The notes beneath the pieces were generated by a model. It saw only the letters and a list, made by a program, of their open reading frames with translations. It did not search any database and was not told where the DNA came from. From assembly GCA_027491255.1 (NCBI GenBank), contig JAIXWM010000107.1, positions 1-64,000 of the forward strand: a stretch of DNA of 64,000 nucleotides, read 5' to 3'. Positions 17,526 to 25,667 of this stretch are shown one piece after another (the first letter of the stretch is position 1; every line of letters begins with the position of its first letter). A program made the translations under genes and the position numbers. The DNA is from Rubrivivax sp. (lineage in GTDB: Bacteria > Pseudomonadota > Gammaproteobacteria > Burkholderiales > Burkholderiaceae_C).

Positions 17526-18436
17526 AGCGCGACCCCGGCTTCTACGACCACCTGCCCTGGACGCGCCGGCCCGCCATCCGCTGGCCCGGCGGCGCGCGCG
17601 TGGCCTTCTGGGTGGCGCCCAACATCGAGTTCTACGAGCTGAACCCGCCGCGCAACCCCTCGCGCGCGCCCTGGGCGCGGCCGGCGCCCGACGTGCTGAA
17701 CTACTCCTACCGCGACTACGGCAACCGCGCCGGCTTCTGGCGCATGTTCGAGTCCATGCAGCGCTGCGGCATGCGCGGCAGCGTGTCGCTGAACGTCGCG
17801 ATGTGCCAGCACCACCCCGAGATCATCCGCGAGTGCGCCGACGCCGGCTGGGAGTTCTACTCGCACGGCACCTACAACACGCGCTACCTGATGAACATGA
17901 GCGAGGCGCAGGAGCGCGCGGTCATCCAGGACTCGATCGACACCATCCGCGACCACACCGGGCAGAAGCTCGACGGCTGGCTGGCGCCGGCGCTGACCTA
18001 CACCGAGCGCACGCTGGACCTGGTGGCCGAGATGGGGCTGAGCTATGTGTGCGACCTCTTCCACGACGACCAGCCCGGCCCGGTGAAGGTGCGCCAGGGA
18101 CGGCTGGCGAGCATCCCCTACTCGCTGGAGATGAACGACACCATCGTCTACAACGTCAACCTGGTCTCGCCGCGCCGCTACGGCGACATCCTGAAGCGCC
18201 AGTTCGACCGCCTCTGGGCCGAGGGCGAGCACTCGGGCACGGTCATGTGCATCCCGCTGCACCCCTACCTGATCGGCCAGCCCTACCGCCTGGCCGCCTT
18301 CGAGGAGGCGCTGTCCTACATCACGAGCCACGAAGGCGTGTGGCTGGCCACCGGGCGTGAGATCGCACACCACTTCAACGAGCACTGCCACGCCGCCTTC
18401 GCCGCGGCGGCCGAGCCGATCGGAGAAGCGCCATGA
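17522..18436 (+). CDS. PuuE/cyclic-imidase-like deacetylase, paralogue 2
   Basis: This 304-residue protein begins at GTG 17522, overlapping the preceding stop (GTGA), with the family start RDPGFYDHLPWTRRP. It has DYGNRAGFWRMFESMQ, the metal-site YSHGTYNTRY, GWLAPALTYTERTLDLVAEMG, the acidic HDDQPGPV and LHPYLIGQPYR near the C-terminus. This is the PuuE/cyclic imide hydrolase architecture. It is most similar in length and motifs to paralogue 4. It is cytoplasmic with no leader. Ring-opening amidohydrolase activity on an imide, allantoin-like or hydantoin-like compound is inferred from family and context. Confidence 0.82.
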   Translation: MKRDPGFYDHLPWTRRPAIRWPGGARVAFWVAPNIEFYELNPPRNPSRAPWARPAPDVLNYSYRDYGNRAGFWRMFESMQRCGMRGSVSLNVAMCQHHPEIIRECADAGWEFYSHGTYNTRYLMNMSEAQERAVIQDSIDTIRDHTGQKLDGWLAPALTYTERTLDLVAEMGLSYVCDLFHDDQPGPVKVRQGRLASIPYSLEMNDTIVYNVNLVSPRRYGDILKRQFDRLWAEGEHSGTVMCIPLHPYLIGQPYRLAAFEEALSYITSHEGVWLATGREIAHHFNEHCHAAFAAAAEPIGEAP

Positions 18437-19440
18437 GCACCCATCTGCCTGCCGACTACCTGGACTACCCGCTGCGCCGTCATGGCATGGACCATGACCG
18501 CTACGACTGGACGCAGTTGCACCAGCGCCGGGGCGTGGCCTGGCCCGGCGGCGCGCGCATCGCGCTGTGGGTGACCGTGGCGCTGGAGTGGTTCCCGCTC
18601 GACATGAAGGGCCAGCCCTTCAAGCCGCCCGGGGCGATGCAGACCGCCTACCCCGACCTGCGCCACTACACGCTGCGCGACTACGGCAACCGCGTGGGCA
18701 TCTACCGCGTGATGCAGGCGCTGCAGCGCCACGGGATACGCGCCAGCGCGGCGATGAACGCCGCCGTGGCGGCACGCTACCCCTCGCTGGCGCGCGACGT
18801 GCGCGAGGCGGGCTGGGAGATCGTCGCCAAGGGCCTGGACATGGACCACCTGCACCACGGCGGCCTGCCGGTGGACGAGGAGCGCGCGCTGATCGGCCGC
18901 ACGCTGCAGATCCTGCGCGAGGCCGCGGGCGGCCCGGTGCGCGGCTGGCTGTCGCCGGCGAAGTCACAGTCGCATGCCACGCCCGACCTGCTGGCCGAGG
19001 CCGGGCTGGACTACCTGTGCGACTGGGTCAACGACGACATGCCGTATGCGGTGCGCACCGTCACCGGCGCGATCGGCAACACGCCCGCGCACTACCAGCA
19101 GCCGCCCGGCCCGAAGGGCGCCGCGGGCGTGCAGCCGGGCCGCCCGCTGGTGGCAATGCCGCACCCCATCGACCTGGACGATCACACGATCCTGGTGCAG
19201 AACCACCACACCGAGGACGACTTCCGCGACGCGCTGACCGACCAGTTCGACCTGCTGTACCGCGAGGCCACACCCGACAACGGCCGCATCATGGCCATCG
19301 CGCTGCACCCCTGGGTGATCGGCCAGCCCTACCGCATCGGCGCGTTGGAGCAGGCGCTCGAGCACATCATGCGCCACCGCGGCGTCTGGGCCGCCACCGG
19401 GGCCGAGATCGTCGACGCCTGGCAGGCGCAGCAGGCTTGA
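18433..19440 (+). CDS. PuuE-like deacetylase, paralogue 3, with altered metal site
   Basis: This 335-residue paralogue overlaps its neighbour by ATGA. It keeps DYGNRVGIYRVMQALQRH, the CDWVNDDMPY acidic segment and LHPWVIGQPYRIGALEQAL. However, the expected S-H-G metal-site motif reads VAKGLDMDH (A132-K133-G134), so the metal-binding His is missing. It also carries an insertion of about 30 residues around PGPKGAAGVQPG. It may use the nearby histidine-rich MDHLHHGG for metal, act on a different compound, or be a non-catalytic partner of paralogues 2 and 4. Confidence 0.8.
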   Translation: MSTHLPADYLDYPLRRHGMDHDRYDWTQLHQRRGVAWPGGARIALWVTVALEWFPLDMKGQPFKPPGAMQTAYPDLRHYTLRDYGNRVGIYRVMQALQRHGIRASAAMNAAVAARYPSLARDVREAGWEIVAKGLDMDHLHHGGLPVDEERALIGRTLQILREAAGGPVRGWLSPAKSQSHATPDLLAEAGLDYLCDWVNDDMPYAVRTVTGAIGNTPAHYQQPPGPKGAAGVQPGRPLVAMPHPIDLDDHTILVQNHHTEDDFRDALTDQFDLLYREATPDNGRIMAIALHPWVIGQPYRIGALEQALEHIMRHRGVWAATGAEIVDAWQAQQA

Positions 19441-20351
19441 GGCTCGAAGACCGCCTCGACTACAGCGCGCTGCCCGAGCGGCCGCCGCTGCGCTGGCCGG
19501 GCGGCGCGCGGCTGGCGCTGTGGGTGGCGCCCAACGTCGAGCATTACGAGTACCTGCCGGCGCAGGTGCGCGTGCGCGACCCCTGGCCGCGCGTGCCGCA
19601 CCCCGACATCCTGGGCTACGGCCTGCGCGACTACGGCAACCGCGTCGGCTTCTGGCGCCTGGCCGAGGTCTTCGACCGCTACGCGATCCGCTGCACGGTC
19701 TCGCTGTCGATGGCGGTGCTCGACCTCTACCCCGAGATCGCGCAGGCCATGCTGGAGCGCCGCTGGGAGCTGATGTCGCACGGCCTGTACAACACCCGCT
19801 ACCACTGGAACCTGAGCGAGGACGAGGAGCGCGCCGCGATCGAGGAATGCCAGGCCATCCACCGCCGCCACACCGGGCGGGGGCTGGCGGGCTGGTTCTC
19901 GCCGGCGGCGTCCAACACCGTGCGCACGCCCGACCTGGTGGCCGAGGCCGGCATGGCCTACCTGTGCGACCTGTACCACGACGACCAGCCCACCTGGGTG
20001 AACGTGCGCCGCGGCGACCTCGTCAGCCTGCCCTACAGCATGGAGGTCAACGACAGCATCTGCTGGCGCCGCGGCATGGAGGCACCGGCCTTCGCGCAGA
20101 AGATCCGCGACGAGTTCGACACCCTGTACGCCGAGGGCGGGCGCGTGATGTGCATCGCCGTGCACCCCTTCATCATGGGCCAGCCGCACCGCATCGAGCC
20201 GCTGGCGCAGGCGCTGGACTACGTGCTCGGCCACCCCGGCGTCTGGTGCGCCACCGGGCAGGAGATCGTCGCCGCGTGGCGCGCCCAGGCGGCACCCGCG
20301 CCCGGCACGGCCGGTGGCGGTGTCGAACCTTCCCCTTCACCGAGCCCCTGA
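19437..20351 (+). CDS. PuuE/cyclic-imidase-like deacetylase, paralogue 4
   Basis: This 304-residue protein is read from TTG 19437, which overlaps the previous stop (TTGA). No ATG or GTG gives the conserved N-terminus LRLEDRLDYSALPERPPLRW. It has MSHGLYNTRYHWN (metal His), GWFSPAASNTVRTPDLVAEAG, HDDQPTWVNV and VHPFIMGQPHRIEPL. It is a close relative of paralogue 2. The three overlapping starts (GTGA, ATGA, TTGA) show that paralogues 2-4 are translationally coupled. Confidence 0.8.
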   Translation: MRLEDRLDYSALPERPPLRWPGGARLALWVAPNVEHYEYLPAQVRVRDPWPRVPHPDILGYGLRDYGNRVGFWRLAEVFDRYAIRCTVSLSMAVLDLYPEIAQAMLERRWELMSHGLYNTRYHWNLSEDEERAAIEECQAIHRRHTGRGLAGWFSPAASNTVRTPDLVAEAGMAYLCDLYHDDQPTWVNVRRGDLVSLPYSMEVNDSICWRRGMEAPAFAQKIRDEFDTLYAEGGRVMCIAVHPFIMGQPHRIEPLAQALDYVLGHPGVWCATGQEIVAAWRAQAAPAPGTAGGGVEPSPSPSP

Positions 20352-20353
20352 CC

Positions 20354-21019
20354 ATGTCCACCGCCAACGACTACATCCGCGCCTACATGAGCGAGCGCGC
20401 CGTCGAGCCGGCGCGCGCCGCGCTGCTGATCATCGACATGCAGAACGCCACCGGCTCGCGCGACGGCCCGCTGGGACAGCGGCTGCGCGCCGAGGGCTCG
20501 AGCCTGGGCGACTACCGCTTCGACCGCATCGAGCGCCTGGTCACGCCGAACGCGCTGCGCCTGCGCGAGCGCTTCCGCGCCCTCGGCCGCCCGGTGCTGC
20601 ACGTGACCATCGGCGCCGCGCTGCCCGACGCCAGCGACGCCCCGCCGCACATGCGCCGCCTCTTCGCCGAGACGGGCAACCACCTGGGCAGCCCCGCGCA
20701 CGAGATCGTCGACGCGCTCAAGCCCCAGCCCGGCGAGCACGTGCTGCGCAAGACGACGATCGGCGCCTTCGCGTCGACGAACATCGACAGCCTGCTGCGC
20801 GCGCTGAGCGCCGAGCAGCTGTGGCTGTGCGGCGTGTCCACCAATATGTGCGTCGAGACCACTGCCCGCGAAGCCGCCGACCGCGGCTACCTCGTCACCC
20901 TGGTCGAGGACGCCTGCGGCACCACGCACGAAGACCTGCACCAGGTGACGATGCGCAACTTCCAGCGCCTGTTCGGGCGCGTGCGCAGCACGGCGCAGAG
21001 CCTGGAGGATCTGGGCTGA
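20354..21019 (+). CDS. Isochorismatase-fold cysteine hydrolase, copy 2
   Basis: This 221-residue protein has the triad D28 in LLIIDMQNA, K133 in LRKTTIGAF and C166 in GVSTNMCVETTAREA. The VSTNMCVE element differs from copy 1 (GSTSGCVRAT), so the two copies probably hydrolyse different amides, or a carbamoyl and an amide group in sequence. It starts 2 nt after paralogue 4 and closes the plus-strand operon. Confidence 0.88.
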   Translation: MSTANDYIRAYMSERAVEPARAALLIIDMQNATGSRDGPLGQRLRAEGSSLGDYRFDRIERLVTPNALRLRERFRALGRPVLHVTIGAALPDASDAPPHMRRLFAETGNHLGSPAHEIVDALKPQPGEHVLRKTTIGAFASTNIDSLLRALSAEQLWLCGVSTNMCVETTAREAADRGYLVTLVEDACGTTHEDLHQVTMRNFQRLFGRVRSTAQSLEDLG

Positions 21020-21063
21020 TGCTGATTCAGCGTCCCGTCACGGCGGGCCGCTGCAGGCCCGCT

Positions 21064-21558
21064 TCAGCCCGACGGAGGCCGGTCCCAGCCGCGCCGGGTC
21101 ACCTCGGCCACCAGGGCCTGCGCCGTGTCGGCCAGCGCCGGTACATAGCGCCGCCCTGCCTGCAGGGCGTCCCACAGGACGGCGGGGTCCTCGACGTATT
21201 CGTGCACCATCTGGTTGCGCAGGGCGCGCATCGCGAACCACTCGTCTGCGCTGGCCACGAAACCCAGCCGCTCGGCACGATCGAGGTTGTCCGCGGCAGC
21301 CCCGCAGCGCTCGCCCAGCGCGGCCAGCACGGCAGGGATCAGCTTGTCGCCCAGCGTGTCCTGCAGCCGGCCGAAGCGGCCGACGAAGGCCTCCACCCGC
21401 TCGGCGCGGTCCGGGTCGGATTCGAGCTGGGCCACCGCCTGGGCCGTGAAGGCGTCGGTGAACAGGCGCTGCGTGGTCTGCTGCAGGTAGCGCGCCTCGC
21501 GTCCCACCACGCGGCACAGGAACTGCAGGCGCAGCCGGGTGGCCTCGGGCAGGTTCAC
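21064..21558 (-). CDS. HEPN-domain toxin, HepT-like
   Basis: This 164-residue all-helical protein carries the HepT motif R-x4-H-x-Y (R114, H119 and Y121 in RNQMVHEY). In MntA/HepT pairs the HEPN protein is a ribonuclease whose motif tyrosine is AMPylated and silenced by the nucleotidyltransferase. The gene directly overlaps the MNT gene (ATGA at 21555-21558), the usual order for such a type VII pair. It is somewhat longer than the shortest HepT proteins, with an extra C-terminal helix. Confidence 0.82.
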   Translation of the reverse strand: MNLPEATRLRLQFLCRVVGREARYLQQTTQRLFTDAFTAQAVAQLESDPDRAERVEAFVGRFGRLQDTLGDKLIPAVLAALGERCGAAADNLDRAERLGFVASADEWFAMRALRNQMVHEYVEDPAVLWDALQAGRRYVPALADTAQALVAEVTRRGWDRPPSG

Positions 21559-21854
21559 AGCAGCACCCCTTCGCGCTCGGCGATGTCGTGGATCGGCAGG
21601 CGCTGCAGGCCCGGGGCGGCCAGCAGCACGTCGACGCGGCGGCCGTGCATGGCGCGCGACACGCGGCCGGCCACGCGGGCGGCCAGCAGCGCCGGATGCG
21701 CCGGCTTCTCGGGCAGTTCGACCAGCAGGTCGACGTCGCCGCCGCGGGCGGCGTCGTCCAGGCGCGAGCCGAACAGGCGCACGCGCGCGTGCGCCCCGGC
21801 CTCGTCACGCACGACGCGGCGTATCGTCTCGACGGAAGCAGCTTGCAGTCGCAT
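21555..21854 (-). CDS. MNT-domain nucleotidyltransferase antitoxin, MntA-like
   Basis: This 99-residue minimal nucleotidyltransferase has the active-site motif FGSRLDDAARGGDVDLLV (GS plus DxD) at about residues 28-45. It should transfer AMP to the HEPN toxin tyrosine. ATG 21854 is chosen because it gives the family N-terminus MRLQAASVETIRRVV. The gene is on the minus strand, divergent from the racemase-like gene 90 nt away. Confidence 0.83.
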   Translation of the reverse strand: MRLQAASVETIRRVVRDEAGAHARVRLFGSRLDDAARGGDVDLLVELPEKPAHPALLAARVAGRVSRAMHGRRVDVLLAAPGLQRLPIHDIAEREGVLL

Positions 21855-21944
21855 GGGAAAGCGGGTCACCGTGGCCCCTGCATTCTTGACCAGCTCGGCG
21901 CCCGAGGCGTGGCAGCAGCCTCGCCCCGACCGGAGGATCCCCCC

Positions 21945-22790
21945 ATGAGCGAGATCAGCATCCAACACACCGACCCCGACACCCCCGACCCGGGCGGCCC
22001 CGCCGCCGGTGCCGCGCGCACCCGGCGCATCCTCGTCATCGTCCCCTTCGCGATGTCGCACGAGAACCTGCTGCTGCGGCAGTCGCAGCTGCGCGGCCTG
22101 TCCTTCGGGCCGGGGGTCGAGTTCGACTACCGGCCGGTGAAGGCCGGGCCGGTCAACTACTCGAGCCACCACGATTTCGTGCTCGCCGACGTCGCCAACT
22201 TCGAGGCCGGCTGCCGGGCGCAGGCCGAGGGCTACGACGCGGTGTGCATCGACACGATGAGCGACTCGGGCGTGGCCGCGCTGCGCTCGGTGCTCGACAT
22301 CCCGGTCTTCGGCCCGGGCAAGGTGTCGATGCTCAGCGCACTGATGCTCGGCGACCGCTTCTCCATCCTGACGATGGCCAGCCGCTGGAAGCCGCTGTAC
22401 AAGAAGGCGCTGGACGAGCTGGGCCTGCACCACAAGTGCGCCTCGGTGCGCGCGATCGAGGTCCCGCCCGACAACCAGGCACTGCTGTCGGGCAAGGAGG
22501 ACGAGGTCTTCCCGCTGCTCGAGGCCGCCGGGCGCAAGGCGGTCGAGCAGGACGGCGCCGAGGTGCTGATCCTCGGCTCCACCACGATGCACCAGGCCCA
22601 CGCCTGGCTCAGCACCCGCCTGCCCGTGCCCGTGATCAACCCCGGCCCGCTGAGCTACCAGATCGCCGTGGCCATGCTCGGCGCCGGGCTCAGCCACAGC
22701 CGCGTCGGCCACCCCAGGCCCATGCACCCGCGGCTGGAGATGCTGGAGGCGATGCTGGCGGCGGGGCGGAGGGATGGCGCAGCGGGGTGA
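21945..22790 (+). CDS. Aspartate/glutamate/hydantoin racemase-family protein lacking the catalytic cysteines
   Basis: This 281-residue protein has the Asp/Glu racemase superfamily layout: ILVIVPF at 29-35, a first catalytic loop near 100 and a second near 211. In hydantoin racemase the loops are C-F-x-D-x-G and L-G-C-x-G-M. Here they read DTMSDSG (T104) and LGSTTM (S212), so both expected cysteines are replaced by hydroxyl residues. A Cys lies three residues away at 101. It could be an isomerase, decarboxylase or hydrolase of the same fold. GGAGG precedes the ATG. Its 3' end is repeated as a decayed fragment at 23382-23541. Confidence 0.75.
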   Translation: MSEISIQHTDPDTPDPGGPAAGAARTRRILVIVPFAMSHENLLLRQSQLRGLSFGPGVEFDYRPVKAGPVNYSSHHDFVLADVANFEAGCRAQAEGYDAVCIDTMSDSGVAALRSVLDIPVFGPGKVSMLSALMLGDRFSILTMASRWKPLYKKALDELGLHHKCASVRAIEVPPDNQALLSGKEDEVFPLLEAAGRKAVEQDGAEVLILGSTTMHQAHAWLSTRLPVPVINPGPLSYQIAVAMLGAGLSHSRVGHPRPMHPRLEMLEAMLAAGRRDGAAG

Positions 22791-22812
22791 GGCCCGAGGA
22801 CACGGAAACCCT

Positions 22813-23147
22813 TCAGGGTGTGGGCAGCAGCGGTCGCAACTGCGCCACAAGGGGTTCGAGGCGGCGCTGCGACGGCCGATCTCCATATCCTGCCGCCTCG
22901 GCCGCGCGAAGGGCATCCCAGATCAGCTGGGCGCTGTCAGCTTCCATAGATCTCGGCCGCTCCTCCTGCACGCGCTTGATCAGGAAAGGATTGCGCATGG
23001 ACGGTTCTGCGACCAGGTCGACAGGCTGCCCGAACAGCGTCTCCAGGCCCTCCTTCAGTGCGAAATAGGCATCGGCATGGTCGGCAGGCGGCGCGCACGC
23101 GTGCGTCTGCACAGCAAGGCCACATCGGCTTGCCGGGCCTGGATCAT
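22813..23147 (-). pseudogene. Decayed MNT nucleotidyltransferase/HEPN remnant
   Basis: From ATG 23147 one frame reads MIQARQADVALLCRRTRARR, the usual MNT N-terminus. The reading then shifts to another frame for DAYFALKEGLETLFGQPVDL and RNPFLIKRVQEERP, the MNT C-terminus. It runs on into LIWDALRAAEAAGY, like a HEPN N-terminus, and stops at 22813. The GSxxxG-DxD active-site segment is deleted and the frame is broken, so no transferase activity is possible. It resembles MntA proteins with a long C-terminal helix rather than the intact copy at 21555-21854, so it is not a simple duplicate. Confidence 0.65.
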
Positions 23148-23322
23148 GGGGGCAGGGCGGGTCTGGACATCGTGCTGGACATCGGGCAGGGCAGAGATGA
23201 TCTTTGCTCGAAGGACACCTGCGCCATCGAGGAGGCATGATGCTCTGGCGCACCGGCGTGCTGGCACTTGGGACGCAACCATGACCAAGGTGCGCCCTGT
23301 TGACGGTTTCAGCCTCACGCGC

Positions 23323-23624
23323 AAGCTCCTCACCCCTGCCCAGGTCCAGGCCCACGAACGCGACGGCTTCGTCTTCCCGTCCTGCCAGTGCCCGTGATCA
23401 ACCCCGGCCGGCTGAGCCGGCGGATCGCCGTGCCCATGCTCGGCGCCGGCCTCAGCCACAGCCGCATCGGCCACCCCAGGCCCATGCACCCGCGGCTGGA
23501 GATGCTGGGGGCGATGCTGGCCGCGGGGCGGGATGCCTGCGCAGCGATTCGCGCCGTGCGGCCCTTGAAGAAGCCGATGGAGTTGTCGTCCCGGCCAGGC
23601 GACCACCACAGCAGTGCCCGGTGA
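23323..23624 (+). pseudogene. Mosaic remnant: dioxygenase 5' end joined to racemase 3' end
   Basis: Bases 23323-23380 encode KLLTPAQVQAHERDGFVFP, nearly the same as the start of the dioxygenase at 42989 (KLLTPAQVQAYERDGFVFP). At about 23380 the sequence switches to a copy of the 3' end of the racemase-like gene (22619-22770). In a different frame this reads MPVINPGRLSRRIAVPMLGAGLSHSRIGHPRPMHPRLEMLGAMLA. The two parts are out of frame with each other, and the tail to TGA 23622 is unrelated. It is non-functional and records a deletion between two once-adjacent genes. Confidence 0.75.
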
Positions 23625-23704
23625 CCTCTCGAGGGTCTGCAACGGCGCCTGGGCGGCCATGATGTGGTTTCATGTGCCGCGTCGAGCGGCACGCCACCAC
23701 AGGG

Positions 23705-24673
23705 TCACTCCATCTTGATGCCGGCCTCGCGGATGACCCGGCCCCAGGTGTCCACCTCGCTGGCAAAGAAGGCCGCAAAGCTCTGCGGGCTGCTGTCCAC
23801 CGGCTCGATGGCCAGCGCATCCAGCCGCGCCCTCAAGGCCGGCCGGGCAAGCGCCGCCTGCGCCGCGGCAACCAGGCGGCTGACCACGGCGTCGGACGTG
23901 CCGCGTCGCACGAAGAGCCCGTGCCAGGAACGGATCGTCAGGTCCTGACCCAGGCCAGCCTCGGCAATCGACGGGACGTCGGGCAGGATCGCCAGGCGCT
24001 GGGGCTGGAACACCGCCAGCGACCGGATGGGCGAGCCCGGCGCGATGAAGGTGGGTTGCGGGTTCTCGCACATGAAGTCCACCTGCCCCGCCATGACCGC
24101 CTGCATCGCAGGCGCGCCCCCTCTGAAGGGCACGTGCACGGTCTTCAGGCCGAAGCGGCGAGCGAACAGCTCCGGCGCCAGGTGCGACGCCGTCCCGCTG
24201 CCGCCGGACGCGTACGTCAACCCGCCCGCCCTGGCCCGGCCCGCCGCGACCAGATCCGCGGCCGTGCGGTGCGGGCTGTCCTTGTGCACGAGCAGGACGG
24301 TGGGCACGCGCGTGAGTTGCACAACGGGCTGCATCTCCGAGAGCTCGTAGCCGATCTTCATCAAGCTCGGGTTCACGCCATGGGCGAATGCGCCCATGAG
24401 GACGGTATGGCCATCGGCAGGCGCCTGCACCATGCCAGCCGCGGCGATGTTGGCGGAGGCGCCTGCGCGGTTCTCGACCACCACGTTCTGGCCCAGGATC
24501 TCGCTCATCGGAACAGCTATGAGGCGCGCCACGGTGTCCACCGCGCCGCCGGGCGCAAAGCCCACCAGCAGCTTGATCGGCCGGTCCGGCCAGGTCTGTG
24601 CCCGGGCCGTGCCCACGACGGGTGCAGCCAGCACCGCGGCGGCACCGGCAAGAAAGGGGCGGCGCTTGATCAT
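23705..24673 (-). CDS. Bug/TctC-family periplasmic receptor
   Basis: This 322-residue extracytoplasmic receptor has a cleavable leader (MIKRRPFLAGAAAVLAAP, ending near AQTWPDRPI). Family motifs are LLVGFAPGGAVDTVAR, VVENRAGASANIAA, ADGHTVLMG and TVHVPFRGGAPAMQ. Bug proteins bind carboxylates in the periplasm. No TctA or TctB permease gene is near, as is usual for orphan Bug proteins in Burkholderiales. It is followed upstream on the same strand by a 3-hydroxyisobutyrate-dehydrogenase-like gene 85 nt away. Confidence 0.92.
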   Translation of the reverse strand: MIKRRPFLAGAAAVLAAPVVGTARAQTWPDRPIKLLVGFAPGGAVDTVARLIAVPMSEILGQNVVVENRAGASANIAAAGMVQAPADGHTVLMGAFAHGVNPSLMKIGYELSEMQPVVQLTRVPTVLLVHKDSPHRTAADLVAAGRARAGGLTYASGGSGTASHLAPELFARRFGLKTVHVPFRGGAPAMQAVMAGQVDFMCENPQPTFIAPGSPIRSLAVFQPQRLAILPDVPSIAEAGLGQDLTIRSWHGLFVRRGTSDAVVSRLVAAAQAALARPALRARLDALAIEPVDSSPQSFAAFFASEVDTWGRVIREAGIKME

Positions 24674-24758
24674 CGAGAGTCTCCTGTCGTCATCGTCGTG
24701 TTGGTGGGCCTGGTGATTGCAAGCCCCATGTGCAGGAAGTAGCACCCGCCCGGCGGGC

Positions 24759-25667
24759 TCAGGCATCGTCCTTGAAACGCAGGTCCACACCGGCCAGCCG
24801 TTCAATGACCTGGCCCAGGACTTCGCTCGGGCCTTCGCCCAAGCCCTGCGTGAGGGCCACGCTGTACAGGTGCCGCGCCTGGCCGAGCGCAAACAAGGGC
24901 ACGCCCAAGCGCGCGGCCAGCGCATGGGCCAAGCCCTGGTCCTTGTGCGCCAGCCGGGCCGCAAAGCCCGGCGCGTAGCGACCGGTCAGGACGTTGTCGG
25001 GGATGCGCGTGCGCAAGGGCGCGTTGTCGGCTGCGGTCGACGTGAGCACCTTGAGCATGACCCGCGGGTCGAGCCCGGCCTTCATGCCCAGGGCCAGTCC
25101 CTCCAGGTCCATCAGCTGGATCGACTGGCTCATCAGGTTGTTCACGACCTTCATCGTGATGCCCATGCCGGGACCGCCGCAATGCACGATGTCGCTGCCC
25201 AGGTGCTGCAGCATCGGTCGGGCGCGCTCCAGGTCTTCAGCGTGCGCGCCGACCATGAACACGAGCCGGCCTTGCTCGGCCTGCGGCGGACGTCCACCGA
25301 TGGCGGCGTCGATCATGCGGCAGCCCGCCGCCTGCACGGCCGCGGCGACGCGCTCGGTGACCACCGGGTCGATGGTGCTGCACTCGATGAACAAGGTGCC
25401 CGGGCGTGCGCGCGCCAGCAGCCCGCCGGGGCCCGTGACCACCGCCTCGACGTCCGGGCCGTCAGGCAGGACCGTGAAGATCAGGTCGCAATGCTCGCCC
25501 AGGGCAGCCAGGCTGGCAGCGGCATGGGCACCCAAGGCCTCGAGTTCGGCCACTGCGCCGGCGCTGCGATTGAAGACCCACAACGGCTCGCCCTGCCGCA
25601 CGAGCCGGCGTGCCATCGCCGACCCCATCTGACCCAGGCCGACGACACCTGCGCGCGCACTCATCAT
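24759..25667 (-). CDS. NAD(P)-dependent beta-hydroxyacid dehydrogenase (3-hydroxyisobutyrate dehydrogenase family)
   Basis: This 302-residue protein has the cofactor motif GLGQMGSAMARRL at 10-22, a substrate loop IECSTIDP near 93 (DxSTxxP in classical enzymes) and the catalytic lysine in GMGITMKVVNNLMSQ near 172. The family oxidises 3-hydroxyisobutyrate, tartronate semialdehyde or related 3-hydroxyacids. The substrate loop has Glu-Cys in place of Asp-x, so specificity may differ. It is transcribed ahead of the Bug receptor gene and divergent from the M20 hydrolase. Confidence 0.9.
   Translation of the reverse strand: MMSARAGVVGLGQMGSAMARRLVRQGEPLWVFNRSAGAVAELEALGAHAAASLAALGEHCDLIFTVLPDGPDVEAVVTGPGGLLARARPGTLFIECSTIDPVVTERVAAAVQAAGCRMIDAAIGGRPPQAEQGRLVFMVGAHAEDLERARPMLQHLGSDIVHCGGPGMGITMKVVNNLMSQSIQLMDLEGLALGMKAGLDPRVMLKVLTSTAADNAPLRTRIPDNVLTGRYAPGFAARLAHKDQGLAHALAARLGVPLFALGQARHLYSVALTQGLGEGPSEVLGQVIERLAGVDLRFKDDA

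Noticed and set aside
14478..20351. Calling the four NodB-fold proteins chitin or peptidoglycan deacetylases
   Set aside because: All lack signal peptides and membrane anchors, have PuuE-type motifs and sit with amidases rather than cell-wall genes.
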